Part shown: in pieces, positions 42,757 to 51,948 of the stretch | How the letters are laid out: every line of letters begins with the position of its first letter | How positions within the stretch are numbered: position 1 is the first letter of the stretch | Notes under the pieces: model-generated | Told to the model about the DNA's origin: nothing | Databases searched by the model: none | What the model saw: only the letters and a program-made list of their open reading frames with translations | Position numbers and translations under genes: made by a program | NCBI RefSeq assembly: GCF_900103825.1 | Contig: NZ_FNIF01000002.1 | Span: 62,001 to 126,000, forward strand | Direction of reading: 5' to 3' | Source of the DNA: Paenibacillus sp. yr247 | Lineage (GTDB): Bacteria > Bacillota > Bacilli > Paenibacillales > NBRC-103111 | Length of the DNA: 64,000 nt

Positions 42757-43689
42757 TTACGGAGCAGATTGTTCCACGTCCGAGCCTGCATGAATTTCTT
42801 CAGGCAGTACTTCGGAAGCGCTCGGAACATGCCGCGGCTTATGATTAATGACATCGGAGGATGAAATACTGACGACTACTCGGCCAGGTAAAGCCTGCAC
42901 CCTAATCAAGATCGGTTGATTGTAGTTGTTCTTAAAGCTAAAGTCAGGACCACCCCAGTTCACAGTAGCATCCCTCCCAGGCGGAACATACGGAACAGAC
43001 CTGCTGTGCGAATATCTTTCCACGATGGTGAGTCCGGCTCGATCCACTGCGTTAAATAGCGTAGAGGAAATTTGGCAAATGCCTCCGCCAATCCCTTCCG
43101 AGAATTCACCCCTAACAATAATCTTTGCTGGCATATACCCCCTGCCTCGCGTCCGGACGCCGACAACACGGTTAAAGGAGAACGTTTCATTCGGTTGAAC
43201 GACGTAACTGTTAATCGCTTGGGCGGCAATCTTGATGTTCGTATAACGGTGCTTATTATTCGAATTAAAATACGTAACATAATAGCCAATAGGATGTACA
43301 CGAATGTTAGCAAGCAGCTCGCTGTCAACTTTGGGATATATGGGTAGCTGAGGAACTTCAAATTTCATGGGTCCCTCACTATAAAAATGCTGATAAAACT
43401 GCTCAACAAAAGCGAGACGATTCAGTCTTACCCCTGCAACCTCCTTCACGATTCTCCCCTCGTCATTGATGGTCGCATTAACTGGCTTGCGATACATTTT
43501 CTTATCGAGCTCGTCAATTAAACGATCTAATCGTTCATTGTCAATCAACGGCACATCCAGGAGATTGAGCGAGTACGGCTTACGTTCCACATCAGCTATG
43601 GTCTGATTACTTTTATCATTGATTATTCGATCCGGTACCTCACTCTGCTGCAAAAGAAGCAATAGGCCCGCAATCCATCCATAAATCAT
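42757..43689 (-). CDS. VanW-like protein
   Basis: This protein of about 310 residues has an N-terminal hydrophobic segment (residues 2-15), a middle domain of about 100 residues resembling the YoaR-type peptidoglycan-binding region, and a C-terminal VanW domain with FSFNRVVGVRTRGRGY, GGGICQISSTLFNA and NWGGPDFSFKNN. VanW domains occur in glycopeptide resistance loci and in many uncharacterised Firmicutes cell-wall proteins; no vanA/B-type genes are near. It is probably exported and anchored. The ATG at 43689 follows GAGGGGGTG. Confidence 0.88.
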   Translation of the reverse strand: MIYGWIAGLLLLLQQSEVPDRIINDKSNQTIADVERKPYSLNLLDVPLIDNERLDRLIDELDKKMYRKPVNATINDEGRIVKEVAGVRLNRLAFVEQFYQHFYSEGPMKFEVPQLPIYPKVDSELLANIRVHPIGYYVTYFNSNNKHRYTNIKIAAQAINSYVVQPNETFSFNRVVGVRTRGRGYMPAKIIVRGEFSEGIGGGICQISSTLFNAVDRAGLTIVERYSHSRSVPYVPPGRDATVNWGGPDFSFKNNYNQPILIRVQALPGRVVVSISSSDVINHKPRHVPSASEVLPEEIHAGSDVEQSAP

Positions 43690-43795
43690 GAATTCAAACA
43701 CCCCCTCCCCTATTGTAAACAATTGAAATCATTCCATACTATGTAAATGGATTCTCCTATCCTATTTCATTGTTAATTTTTCCCATAATAAAGAA

Positions 43796-43834
43796 GTGAC
43801 CGCCCACAGCCAATGACTTGGCCTTAAGGACGGT
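43796..43834 (-). terminator. Probable terminator of the dioxygenase-like gene
   Basis: GACCG/CGGTC arms with an inner CCA/TGG stem lie downstream of the stop; on the minus strand CTTCTTT follows. Confidence 0.45.
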
Positions 43835-43880
43835 CCCTTCCTGCTATCTGAAATTAGAAAGAATGAGTACTTCTCCCCTG

Positions 43881-44690
43881 TTAGTGGGGGTAAACATTCT
43901 GGAATTCGTCACCGCATGGGCCTCCATTAGAGTTGATCTCTAAATTGACAAGTGCTCCATTCTGTCGATACAAAGGGCGATAGTGGTTGCTAATATGCGT
44001 GGCCGATTCGTTCGCATAATGGCAAATGAACGCTCGGCGATACCGATCCTTTGACTTGTTTCGATAGGAGCCATGGATGAGATTACCGTTAAAAAAGAGA
44101 ACGTCGCCTCGTTCCATGATAATAGGCATCGCTTTTTCATCTTTTGGCGGCTTTACATAGTGTGTCGTAAATGACTCTTTGGCGTCCGCAACATCAGGAC
44201 AAGCAATTTCCAATGTATTTGTTTTCGGTACCACGAGTAAGCCGCCATTCTCCTCATCTGCAGCATCAATAGCGGTCCACGCTGCTATACAATTGCCAGG
44301 TTCGACCTGCAGATAGAAATTATCCTGATGAAGAGCTTGGCCGCGGGAACCTGGCGGCTTGTAATAAAACATGCTCTGCGCAGCTAGCGCCTCTTCCTCA
44401 TACAAATCTGCTAATACTTCCAATACAGGCTGGTGAAGCATATATTTCTTTGCGGTCTCGTTAAAGCGGTGAGGATGCATAACACGCGGGTAACGTTTTA
44501 ATGGATCTGATCCATCCGCATGTAGATCAGGTTCAAAATACCCCGGCACCGTTTGGCGGCTAATCTCTTCAAATGTTTCATCGATTTCGGCCAGATTTTG
44601 CTCGGAAAATAACCCTTTGACGATTACATAACCTTCCTTTTCAAAATGCAGCTTTTGTTCCTTCGTAAGCGTAAGCAATGGATGTGACAT
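43881..44690 (-). CDS. Phytanoyl-CoA dioxygenase (PhyH)-family protein
   Basis: This is a putative Fe(II)/2-oxoglutarate-dependent oxygenase of 269 residues. The double-stranded beta-helix carries the metal triad as H-x-D in QALHQDNFYLQ and the distal His in NGNLIHGSYRN, with an arginine nearby (YRRAF) for 2-oxoglutarate. Substrate is unknown; bacterial homologues hydroxylate diverse small molecules. It is divergent from an AraC regulator at 44850, its likely controller. Confidence 0.9.
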   Translation of the reverse strand: MSHPLLTLTKEQKLHFEKEGYVIVKGLFSEQNLAEIDETFEEISRQTVPGYFEPDLHADGSDPLKRYPRVMHPHRFNETAKKYMLHQPVLEVLADLYEEEALAAQSMFYYKPPGSRGQALHQDNFYLQVEPGNCIAAWTAIDAADEENGGLLVVPKTNTLEIACPDVADAKESFTTHYVKPPKDEKAMPIIMERGDVLFFNGNLIHGSYRNKSKDRYRRAFICHYANESATHISNHYRPLYRQNGALVNLEINSNGGPCGDEFQNVYPH

Positions 44691-44849
44691 GTTAGTCCCC
44701 CCAAGTAATATTGTAATTCCCTTGACTTTAGCATATCGATTCTTCAGTTAACGTAGAAGTAAGAATGTTGCTAATTACTCATACGATCCTGCTATTTCCT
44801 GTTATACTAATCATATAATCTCTAATGCGCAAGAAAGGGGTACATGGCC

Positions 44850-45623
44850 ATGAAATTCGAAGTCAACACCTTCTTAGCCGGACATTTTATAGAGTCAGAT
44901 ACGTATGTAATCAAGCGCCCCCAGGGACGAAGCGATTGGCTTCTTTTTTTCACGATTGAAGGAGAAGGTTACTTTAACAACGCTGGTCATATACAAAGCT
45001 GCAAAGCGGGTGATCTCACACTGCTGAGGCCAGGAACACCGCATCACTACGGTACTCAGAAAGACCAAACCTGGCACTTCGTTTGGGCGCACTTCCCTTC
45101 CATCTTCACAGAGACCAATCTGCTGCCAAATGAAGAGCAGCTTATCCTTACTATCGAAAGTGAATCGATCCGTGACCGCATCTATCAAGCTTTCACACGC
45201 ATACTGGAGGATTCCCGAGAACGCGGTGAATATTGGTTTGAGCTGTGCAGCAGCTCTTTGCGAGAAATTCTGTTCATCATGGCTCAGAAAACAAGCAAAA
45301 AAATCGACTCGCGAATTGAGGAAGTCCTCCATCTGCTGTCCCAATTCATGCGTCAGCCTGTTCAGATTGAGGATTTAGCTCAGAGTGTCGGGCTCTCCCC
45401 TTCGAGACTGTCCCATCTTTTCAAAGCCAGCACAGGCCATTCCATCATAGATTCGCTCAACCGGATGCGGATACAGCAAGCTGTGCTAATGCTAGAGCAT
45501 ACCGAACGCAGTGCATCGGAAGTTTGTTATGATGTTGGGTTTCAAAACTATAATCACTTCACAAATCAATTCCGCAAATGGGTAGGAATGAACCCAAGTA
45601 CATTTATGAAAGAGCGACGGTAA
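44850..45623 (+). CDS. AraC-family regulator
   Basis: The protein of about 257 residues has an N-terminal cupin-like effector domain (FNNAGHIQSCKAGDLTLLRPGTPHHYG) and two C-terminal HTH motifs (IEDLAQSVGLSPSRLSHLFKASTG and SASEVCYDVGFQNYNHFTNQFRKW). The ATG at 44850 lies nine bases after AAAGGGG; the ATG at 44844 is too close. It faces away from the PhyH-family gene and is followed 67 bases later by an aminopeptidase gene. Confidence 0.92.
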   Translation: MKFEVNTFLAGHFIESDTYVIKRPQGRSDWLLFFTIEGEGYFNNAGHIQSCKAGDLTLLRPGTPHHYGTQKDQTWHFVWAHFPSIFTETNLLPNEEQLILTIESESIRDRIYQAFTRILEDSRERGEYWFELCSSSLREILFIMAQKTSKKIDSRIEEVLHLLSQFMRQPVQIEDLAQSVGLSPSRLSHLFKASTGHSIIDSLNRMRIQQAVLMLEHTERSASEVCYDVGFQNYNHFTNQFRKWVGMNPSTFMKERR

Positions 45624-45690
45624 AATTTATTTGACAGTTTGCTTTTAGCAAGATAAACTGCAAGCAAGATTAAGAAAGAGGAGGATTTCC

Positions 45691-46923
45691 ATGACCTTTG
45701 AAAGTAATCTTGATAAATATGCGGAGCTAATCGTCCGCGTCGGACTGAACATTCAGACCGGTCAAACTCTTTGGATCAACGCACCCATTCTTCACCCTGG
45801 TCTTGTTCGCCTCATATCCCGCAAAGCTTATGAAGCAGGGGCCAAACATGTACATATTGAATGGCAGGATGAAATTTGCACACAAATTAGGTATTCCTGC
45901 GCGCCAGACGAAGCGTTTCATGAATATCCATCATGGAGAGCGCAAGCGCTTGACGAATTGGCCAACAACAACGGTGCTTATTTATGGATCGATGCTGATG
46001 ATCCTGAATTGCTGAAGGATATCGACCCTGGTCGTATTTCCGCAAACTCCAAAGCCGCAGGACCTAAATTAGTCAAGTGGAGAGAGAGCATGTCTGCCTA
46101 TAAGATGACATGGTCGATCATCGCCGCGCCTTCTCCTGCCTGGGCGAAGAAAGTGTTTCCTCATTTGGAAGAAGACGCAGCAATCAGCGCTTTATGGGAT
46201 GCTATCTTCCAAGCCACACGGATAGACCAAGAAAATCCTGTGCAAACTTGGAAGGATCACAATGAGACACTTCGGACCAAAAGAGAACAACTTAACGAGA
46301 AGCAATTTTATAAGATCCATTACCGTGCCCCAGGCACAGAGCTTACCGTCGAGCTGCCAAACAACCATATTTGGCGAGGCGGTTCCGCCACCAACGGGAC
46401 AGGAAATTTCGACTTCAACCCAAATATTCCGACGGAAGAAGTCTTTATTTCTCCGAACAAAAGAGGAACACAGGGTACCGTTCGCAGTACGAAGCCACTA
46501 AGCTATCAAGGCAATTTGATTAACAATTTTACGATCACTTTCGATAACGGACGGGTCGTGGACTATACAGCGGAACAAGGCTTTGAGTCCCTTAAAGCAA
46601 TGATCGAAATGGATGAAGGTGCACATTATTTAGGGGAAATCGCGCTCGTACCGCATCTTTCACCAATTTCAAACTCTAATTTGATCTTCTTTAATACGCT
46701 TTATGATGAGAATGCCTCTAATCATTTGGCCCTTGGCAGAGCATTCACTACTTGCATTGAGGGAGGGTCATCGATGTCCAAAGAAGAACAAGAGAAAGCT
46801 GGTCTTAACGACAGCCTGATTCATGTTGACTTTATGATTGGCTCTGACGAAATGGACATTGACGGCGAATACGCGGACGGCAGCATGGAACCCATTTTCC
46901 GCAATGGCAACTGGGCATTTTAA
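45691..46923 (+). CDS. Aminopeptidase, M29 family
   Basis: This 410-residue protein belongs to the M29 thermophilic aminopeptidase family (AmpS, aminopeptidase T), which uses two metal ions to release N-terminal residues from peptides in the cytosol. Family segments include VRVGLNIQTGQTLWI, the NIPTEEVFISPNKRGTQG motif with its metal-binding Glu, IEMDEGAHYLGEIALVP and HVDFMIGSDEMDIDG. GAGGAGG precedes the ATG. It may be co-transcribed with the upstream AraC gene, as no terminator was seen between them. Confidence 0.94.
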   Translation: MTFESNLDKYAELIVRVGLNIQTGQTLWINAPILHPGLVRLISRKAYEAGAKHVHIEWQDEICTQIRYSCAPDEAFHEYPSWRAQALDELANNNGAYLWIDADDPELLKDIDPGRISANSKAAGPKLVKWRESMSAYKMTWSIIAAPSPAWAKKVFPHLEEDAAISALWDAIFQATRIDQENPVQTWKDHNETLRTKREQLNEKQFYKIHYRAPGTELTVELPNNHIWRGGSATNGTGNFDFNPNIPTEEVFISPNKRGTQGTVRSTKPLSYQGNLINNFTITFDNGRVVDYTAEQGFESLKAMIEMDEGAHYLGEIALVPHLSPISNSNLIFFNTLYDENASNHLALGRAFTTCIEGGSSMSKEEQEKAGLNDSLIHVDFMIGSDEMDIDGEYADGSMEPIFRNGNWAF

Positions 46924-46928
46924 CTAAA

Positions 46929-46972
46929 AAACAAAAAGCTTATTCATCCATTCGGATAAATAGGCTTTTTGT
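46929..46972. terminator. Terminator after the aminopeptidase gene
   Basis: AAAAAGC and GCTTTTT enclose an inner ATCC/GGAT stem, with T runs on both strands. Confidence 0.7.
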
Positions 46973-47347
46973 GTTAATTTCTTTGTTTTCGAAGGGGGCT
47001 TTATTCCATAAAAGAAGGACGGACATAAGAAACAAAGAAAGTATGGCTTCATATATTGAAGAAAACAAAGCAATTTGGATTCGTACTTCGCATCGCATAT
47101 TTATCACCTTCAAGAACAATTCTATATAAGAACACGAAGCCACAACTCAGTTAATTATGGTAACAGGCACGCAAACTGCAGCAATTACCACAGGGACCAA
47201 ATTACAATTCTCGAACAATGAGCTTGATTATGATAATCTAGTTACAAACGAGACCCTATCTGAGATAGTTATACTAAGCAGCCCTCTTCTGCATCAATCG
47301 ATTCGTTAGGAATTTCTTGCAACCCCATCCAAAGAGGAGTTGATCAT
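46973..47347 (+). other. Gene-poor region upstream of rocF
   Basis: No convincing gene is seen. A 50-codon plus-strand frame at 47157-47309 (starting MVTGTQTAAI) lacks a ribosome site and is unlikely to be real. The 67-codon minus frame at 46940-47143 reads through the terminator and is also doubtful. A SigL-like -24/-12 element lies at 47165-47180. Confidence 0.4.
47165..47180 (+). promoter_or_regulatory. SigL (sigma-54)-like -24/-12 element upstream of rocF
   Basis: AGGCAC-gcaaa-CTGCA keeps the invariant GG and GC dinucleotides at the correct spacing and matches TGGCAC-N5-TTGCA at all but two positions. The roc operons of B. subtilis use SigL, which makes the match meaningful. It lies about 165 bases before the rocF start, leaving a long leader, so confidence is limited. 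Confidence 0.35.
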
Positions 47348-48265
47348 ATGAGTAACAAACCAACAATTGCTGCGATTAGCGTGCCATTTGATCTTGGAGC
47401 AGGCCGACGCGGGGCCAGTAAAGGACCAAAAGCCATTCTGCAAGCAGGATTATTACGAGGTCTGCAGCAAATGAATATCACCGTTAATCACGTCGCTGAT
47501 ATTCGTCTACCCGACGATAAAGCGACTCCTTTGGCGACTGAGGTAGATAAAACAAACCTCAATTATTTGGCTGAGGTTATCGAAGTAAATTCACTTCTAG
47601 CTGAGCAAATTTCTCAGGTGGTTGAGGAAGGACGTTTTCCACTCGTATTAGGCGGCGATCATAGTATTGCTATCGGTACATTAGCTGGGCTATCTGAACA
47701 TTATAAAAACTTAGGCGTCATATGGATCGATGCTCATTCCGACTTAAATACAGCTGACACCAGTCCATCTGGTAATATTCATGGGATGTCTTTGGCCATC
47801 AGCCTAGGGATGGGGCATCCTTTGTTGACCAGCATTAAGGGCAGTCATGCCAAAGTGAAGCCGGAGAATATTGTCCTTATTGGATCCCGATCATTGGATG
47901 AGGGCGAAAAGAACTACATCCGCTCAATGGGCATCAAATGCTATACCATGTATGATATCGATCGCAAAGGAATGGCTTACATCATGCAAGAAGCCATTGC
48001 ATATATAAGCGGCAAAACAGACGGTGTACATGTTAGCTTTGACGTCGATTCTCTGGATCCAATTGAAGCACCGGGCACAGGCACAATCGTTAAAGGCGGA
48101 CTTCATTTCCGTGAAGCCCACCTTGCGGTTGAGATGCTGCATGAAGCCGGTATTGTGACCTCGGCCGAATTCGTTGAGGTGAATCCTCTCCTCGACGACA
48201 ACAACAAAACATCCCAATTGGCAGTTGGCCTGATCAGCTCCTTGTTAGGTAAGCAGATTTTATAA
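47348..48265 (+). CDS. rocF: Arginase
   Basis: RocF hydrolyses L-arginine to ornithine and urea. The 305-residue ureohydrolase has all metal motifs: GGDHSIAIGT, WIDAHSDLN and SFDVDSLDP, plus the C-terminal EVNP. AGAGGAG precedes the ATG. With rocD 2.4 kb downstream, it supports arginine use as a nitrogen and carbon source. Agmatinase is less likely, since the sequence matches arginase in MSNK...SVPFDLGAGRRGASKGP. Confidence 0.96.
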   Translation: MSNKPTIAAISVPFDLGAGRRGASKGPKAILQAGLLRGLQQMNITVNHVADIRLPDDKATPLATEVDKTNLNYLAEVIEVNSLLAEQISQVVEEGRFPLVLGGDHSIAIGTLAGLSEHYKNLGVIWIDAHSDLNTADTSPSGNIHGMSLAISLGMGHPLLTSIKGSHAKVKPENIVLIGSRSLDEGEKNYIRSMGIKCYTMYDIDRKGMAYIMQEAIAYISGKTDGVHVSFDVDSLDPIEAPGTGTIVKGGLHFREAHLAVEMLHEAGIVTSAEFVEVNPLLDDNNKTSQLAVGLISSLLGKQIL

Positions 48266-48449
48266 CACAACGTCATCGATCCGTTTGTGAACAAGATAAC
48301 ATTAGGCATGTTTGGATGTCTTTGACGACCACTACCATGTCTCTTACGTTTTTAAAAAGCAGTAGGTTGAACTCGCCTTTTAGGACGAAAGGTTTCTCAT
48401 AATGTCCAGCCATCTCGCAGACGTTGCCTAGTCTAGGATCACAATAAAA

Positions 48450-48488
48450 ACGCCCCCAGCTCATCAACCGATGAGTCGGGGGCGTTCG
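48450..48488. terminator. Terminator between rocF and aspA
   Basis: AACGCCCCC and GGGGGCGTT are perfect 9-bp arms with an inner CTCATC/GATGAG stem. It can serve the rocF transcript and possibly the convergent aspA transcript. The rest of 48266-48613 holds imperfect repeats and no gene. Confidence 0.75.
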
Positions 48489-48504
48489 TTCTATTCAAGC
48501 ATGT

Positions 48505-48603
48505 GCCAACCATTGCTAGCTTGTGCTTACTTCCCAGCGCCAGCGATGGCTGGCTTGCAGCATACTTTCAAACGCCAGTCGTCGCTGGCTTTTGATAATT
48601 CCT
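48505..48603. repeat. Three imperfect tandem repeats, 34-35 bp period
   Basis: Units begin GCCAACCATTGCTAGCTT (48505), GCCAGCGATGGCTGGCTT (48539) and GCCAGTCGTCGCTGGCTT (48574). Each centres on a short dyad (GCCAG/CTGGC, degraded in the first) and ends in a T-rich, TTCC-like tail. They lie between the rocF terminator and the aspA stop. Confidence 0.55.
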
Positions 48604-48613
48604 CCACCCTGAC

Positions 48614-50032
48614 CTAATCGGCAGGCTGCAGTAATCTCTCGCCCGCGATGCCCGGCGTCGTCATCTGAATCGGATTGAGGATCTCTTCGATCTCCTCATG
48701 GGTGAGTAACCCACGCTCCAAGATGAGCTCTTTGAGCGTCATGCCAGTGCGTATAGCTTCTTTCACCAATTGCGCGGCAACTTCGTAGCCGAGATGTGGG
48801 TTCAAGGCTGTGACGATGCCGAAGCTTTGCTCGACGTAGTTCGCGCAGCGTTCACGGTCAGCTTCCAAGCCTTCAATCGCAAAGCGCTCGAACACATCAG
48901 CTGCGTTCCGTAATATTTTCAGCGATTGAAGAAGGTTGAACGCGAGAACTGGTCCCATTACGTTAAGTTCGAATTGACCTGCCTCGCACGCCAAGCAGAT
49001 CGTATGATCGTTTCCAATGACTTGAAACGCCACTTGGTTAACGACTTCCGGCATAACAGGGTTTACTTTCCCCGGCATGATGGAAGACCCTGGCTGTCTT
49101 GGGGGCAGCTTCAGCTCACCTAACCCTGCGCGAGGACCTGAAGCCATCAAACGAATGTCATTACATATTTTTGAAAGGTTCACAGCGCATACTTTCAAGG
49201 AGGCAGAAAGCTCCGTGTAAGCGTCCATGTTTTGGGTGCCATCAACCAAATGCTCGGCTAGCTCAATGGGTATTCCTACTTGCGCTTTTAGATGAAACAT
49301 GACGCGCTCCACATACTCAGGCTTCGCATTAAGCCCTGTTCCTACGGCAGTAGCCCCCATATTAACAGTCAAAAGCCCTATAGAAGCATGACGGATACGA
49401 TTGATATCACGCTGAAGGACACGTGCATAAGCCCCGAATTCTTGGCCAAGTCGAATAGGAACAGCATCTTGGAGATGCGTACGTCCCATTTTAATGACAT
49501 CATCGAATTCTGTTTCCTTACGGGCAAAAGCTTTCTGCAGTGAAGTCATAGTTTCTATCAATTGCTCTGATAAACGGAAAGCGGCTATTTTGATGGCAGT
49601 TGGTATAACGTCGTTTGTGGATTGCGACATGTTCACATGATTGTTTGGATTACAATGGAAATAATTGCCCTTTTCCTCGCCCAGCAGCTCCAACGTACGG
49701 TTAGCAAGTACTTCGTTCATGTTCATATTGATGGAGGTTCCCGCTCCGCCTTGAATAGAATCAACAATAAATTCCTCAATCAACTGACCTTGTCTCACTT
49801 CTTCAGCTGCCTTAACTAGTTGTTCACCGATTTTCTTAGGCAGCATATGTGTTTCCATATTGGCTAATGCAGCTGCCCTCTTTACTTCTGCTAAAGCAGT
49901 AATGAGTTCTGCGTGAATTTTAACTCCCGTGATTGGGAAATTCTCTAGCGCACGCATCGTTTGAATGCCGTAATAGGCATGGGATGGGACTTGTTTTTCA
50001 CCTATAAAATCTTTTTCAATGCGATGGGTCAT
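48614..50032 (-). CDS. aspA: Aspartate ammonia-lyase
   Basis: AspA deaminates L-aspartate to fumarate and ammonia. The protein of about 472 residues has the superfamily signature GSSIMPGKVNPVMPE, the catalytic-loop serine within it, and STNDVIPTAIKIAA and GRTHLQDAVPIRLGQEF. EKDFIGEKQVPSHAYYGIQTMRA at the N-terminus favours aspartase over fumarase. The ATG at 50032 follows AAGGAA; the GTG at 50041 is too close to it. It lies between rocF and rocD and fits an amino-acid catabolic cluster. Confidence 0.94.
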   Translation of the reverse strand: MTHRIEKDFIGEKQVPSHAYYGIQTMRALENFPITGVKIHAELITALAEVKRAAALANMETHMLPKKIGEQLVKAAEEVRQGQLIEEFIVDSIQGGAGTSINMNMNEVLANRTLELLGEEKGNYFHCNPNNHVNMSQSTNDVIPTAIKIAAFRLSEQLIETMTSLQKAFARKETEFDDVIKMGRTHLQDAVPIRLGQEFGAYARVLQRDINRIRHASIGLLTVNMGATAVGTGLNAKPEYVERVMFHLKAQVGIPIELAEHLVDGTQNMDAYTELSASLKVCAVNLSKICNDIRLMASGPRAGLGELKLPPRQPGSSIMPGKVNPVMPEVVNQVAFQVIGNDHTICLACEAGQFELNVMGPVLAFNLLQSLKILRNAADVFERFAIEGLEADRERCANYVEQSFGIVTALNPHLGYEVAAQLVKEAIRTGMTLKELILERGLLTHEEIEEILNPIQMTTPGIAGERLLQPAD

Positions 50033-50078
50033 CGTACACACCGTTCCTTTTTTCTACAAAGTATACTGCTCGATGTTG

Positions 50079-50275
50079 CTAAGTTGGTGTTCCGAAAATT
50101 CTTTTAAACTCTTCAGCCGCTTGCCCCCATTTGTTCTCGACTAAAGCTGCGACTTCCTTGGCAGCATCCTTCGATTGTTGAGATACTTGCTGAACGCCAA
50201 GCAGGGCATGGCATTCATAAGCTCATCAGAAGAATTCGCTACCACTTGCAAAGAATCCTGCAATACCTCACACGA
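50079..50275 (-). pseudogene. Remnant of a small helical protein, frameshifted and lacking its start
   Basis: On the minus strand one frame reads DSLQVVANSSDELMNAMP and the next frame, one base off, continues LLGVQQVSQQSKDAAKEV and on to EEFKRIFGTPT, stop at 50079-50081. The joint lies near 50205 and could be a single-base deletion. No start codon or ribosome site precedes it. The amphipathic helical character is coding-like; the family is not recognised. Confidence 0.5.
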
Positions 50276-50301
50276 TCTGTAATAAATTTATTTTTTCAGC
50301 A

Positions 50302-50490
50302 TTATAAATGAAGGCGGATCGCATGTTTCGTATCGCCTTCAAGTTCAGCCACCAATTTCTCAATGACAGCGATATAATCAGTATATTCACTTTCATTAAT
50401 ATTTCCTATTTTGAAAATTTCCAGTCTTTTTCCCTCATGTTTCACCTCTATAATAGGAAGAACCAACTTCCTGCAACTAAGGATTAGCAC
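50302..50490 (-). CDS. Short hypothetical protein
   Basis: A 62-codon frame runs from a GTG at 50490. The C-terminal part (KIGNINESEYTDYIAVIEKL) is acidic and looks coding, but no ribosome site precedes the GTG. It lies directly upstream of the pseudogene on the same strand, so it may be part of the same decayed locus. No family was recognised. Confidence 0.3.
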   Translation of the reverse strand: MLILSCRKLVLPIIEVKHEGKRLEIFKIGNINESEYTDYIAVIEKLVAELEGDTKHAIRLHL

Positions 50491-50623
50491 AAGATGATTG
50501 AACTAGGTACAGCAAGGTCGTGAACTGAAGAATACAATGGATTACATGCTAGCTATATGAGAAAATTAAACTGTCATTGAGAATGTCATAACGGATACGC
50601 ATTTACTCCAGGGAGGAATAATT

Positions 50624-51823
50624 ATGGATACAAAGAGTTCTATGATTATTGAAAAAACGGAAAAATACGGGGCACATAATTACCACCCGCTGCCCATTGT
50701 GATATCCAAAGCAGAAGGCGTTTGGGTTGAGGACCCGGAAGGCAACCGTTTTATGGATATGCTAAGCGCTTACTCGGCTTTAAATCAGGGACATCGTCAC
50801 CCCCACATTATAAGAGCGCTGCATGAGCAAGCGGAGAAGGTGACGCTGACATCCAGAGCATTCCACAGCGAGACGCTCGGGGCGTTCTATGAAAAATTAG
50901 CGACTTACACAGGTAAGCCGATGATTCTACCGATGAACACGGGAGCTGAAGCGGTCGAAACCGCGATCAAGGCAGTTCGTCGTTGGGGCTACGAAGTGAA
51001 GGGCATCGAGGCCGACAAGGCAGAAATTATCGTCTGCGAAGGGAATTTCCACGGAAGGACGTTAACGATCACTTCGTTCTCATCTTCACCGGAATATAAA
51101 CGCGGATTTGGGCCCTTCACGCCGGGCTTCCGCATCATTCCTTACGGGGATGTGGTGGCACTGCGCGAAGCCATCGGACCGAACACCTGCGCATTCTTGT
51201 TCGAGCCGATTCAAGGCGAGGCCGGCATCCGCATCCCGCAAGACCATTACTTGCGGGAGTGTTATGAGCTATGCCAGGCGAATAACGTGTTGTTCGTTGC
51301 GGACGAGATCCAAACCGGATTCGGCCGAACGGGTCGTCGTTTCGCCAGCGATTGGGAAGGTGTCACGCCGAACCTGTACATCATGGGCAAAGCGCTCGGC
51401 GGCGGGGTGTTCCCGATCTCAGCGGTCGCCGGTGATCGTGAGATTCTTGAGGTGTTCGAGCCTGGCTCCCACGGCTCGACGTTTGGGGGTAATCCACTCG
51501 GCTGCGCCGTAGCAATTGCTGCACTGGAGGTCATCGAGACTGAGAAGCTTGCAGAGCGCTCGGATGAACTTGGTGCTTATTTCCTCAACCGGTTACAGGA
51601 AATTCAATCCCCGTTGATCGTGGAAATTCGCGGCCGCGGGCTGTTCATTGGTATTGACCTTAAGGTTCCAGCTCGCCCCTTCTGTGAAGAGCTAAAATCG
51701 AAGGGTTTACTGTGTAAGGAGACACACGAACATATTATTCGTTTGGCTCCTCCATTGACGATCACAAAGGAAGAACTTGATTGGGCTTGGCAGCAAGTAT
51801 ATGACGTGCTAAATGACGCGTAA
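50624..51823 (+). CDS. rocD: Ornithine aminotransferase
   Basis: RocD converts ornithine and 2-oxoglutarate to glutamate semialdehyde and glutamate. The 399-residue class III PLP aminotransferase has [20 protein letters not shown], the aspartate in [15 protein letters not shown] and the Schiff-base lysine in [16 protein letters not shown]. The N-terminal [15 protein letters not shown] is typical of OAT. GGGAGG precedes the ATG. With rocF it forms the first two steps of arginine breakdown; rocA is not in the window. The interior is GC-richer than its flanks. Confidence 0.96.
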   Translation: MDTKSSMIIEKTEKYGAHNYHPLPIVISKAEGVWVEDPEGNRFMDMLSAYSALNQGHRHPHIIRALHEQAEKVTLTSRAFHSETLGAFYEKLATYTGKPMILPMNTGAEAVETAIKAVRRWGYEVKGIEADKAEIIVCEGNFHGRTLTITSFSSSPEYKRGFGPFTPGFRIIPYGDVVALREAIGPNTCAFLFEPIQGEAGIRIPQDHYLRECYELCQANNVLFVADEIQTGFGRTGRRFASDWEGVTPNLYIMGKALGGGVFPISAVAGDREILEVFEPGSHGSTFGGNPLGCAVAIAALEVIETEKLAERSDELGAYFLNRLQEIQSPLIVEIRGRGLFIGIDLKVPARPFCEELKSKGLLCKETHEHIIRLAPPLTITKEELDWAWQQVYDVLNDA

Positions 51824-51906
51824 GCAGGGCGACTTTGCTCGGATTTCAACGTAGAGACGGCCTTTTTCGACCACTCAAGCTTCCTTTCCGAGTATGCCCA
51901 ATTCAC

Positions 51907-51948
51907 AAAAAGGCTCCAACTCTTCTAAGGAAAGTTGGAGCCTTTTTT
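51907..51948. terminator. Bidirectional terminator between rocD and the CBM9-like gene
   Basis: AAAAGGCTCCAACT and AGTTGGAGCCTTTT are perfect 14-bp arms with T6 on the plus strand and an A run on the other side. Confidence 0.9.

Noticed and set aside
42757..43689. VanW-like protein considered as evidence for glycopeptide resistance
   Set aside because: No vanHAX, vanY or VanRS genes are near, and VanW domains are common in Firmicutes cell-wall proteins.
46940..47143. 67-codon minus-strand frame
   Set aside because: It runs into the aminopeptidase terminator, has no ribosome site and no recognisable domain.
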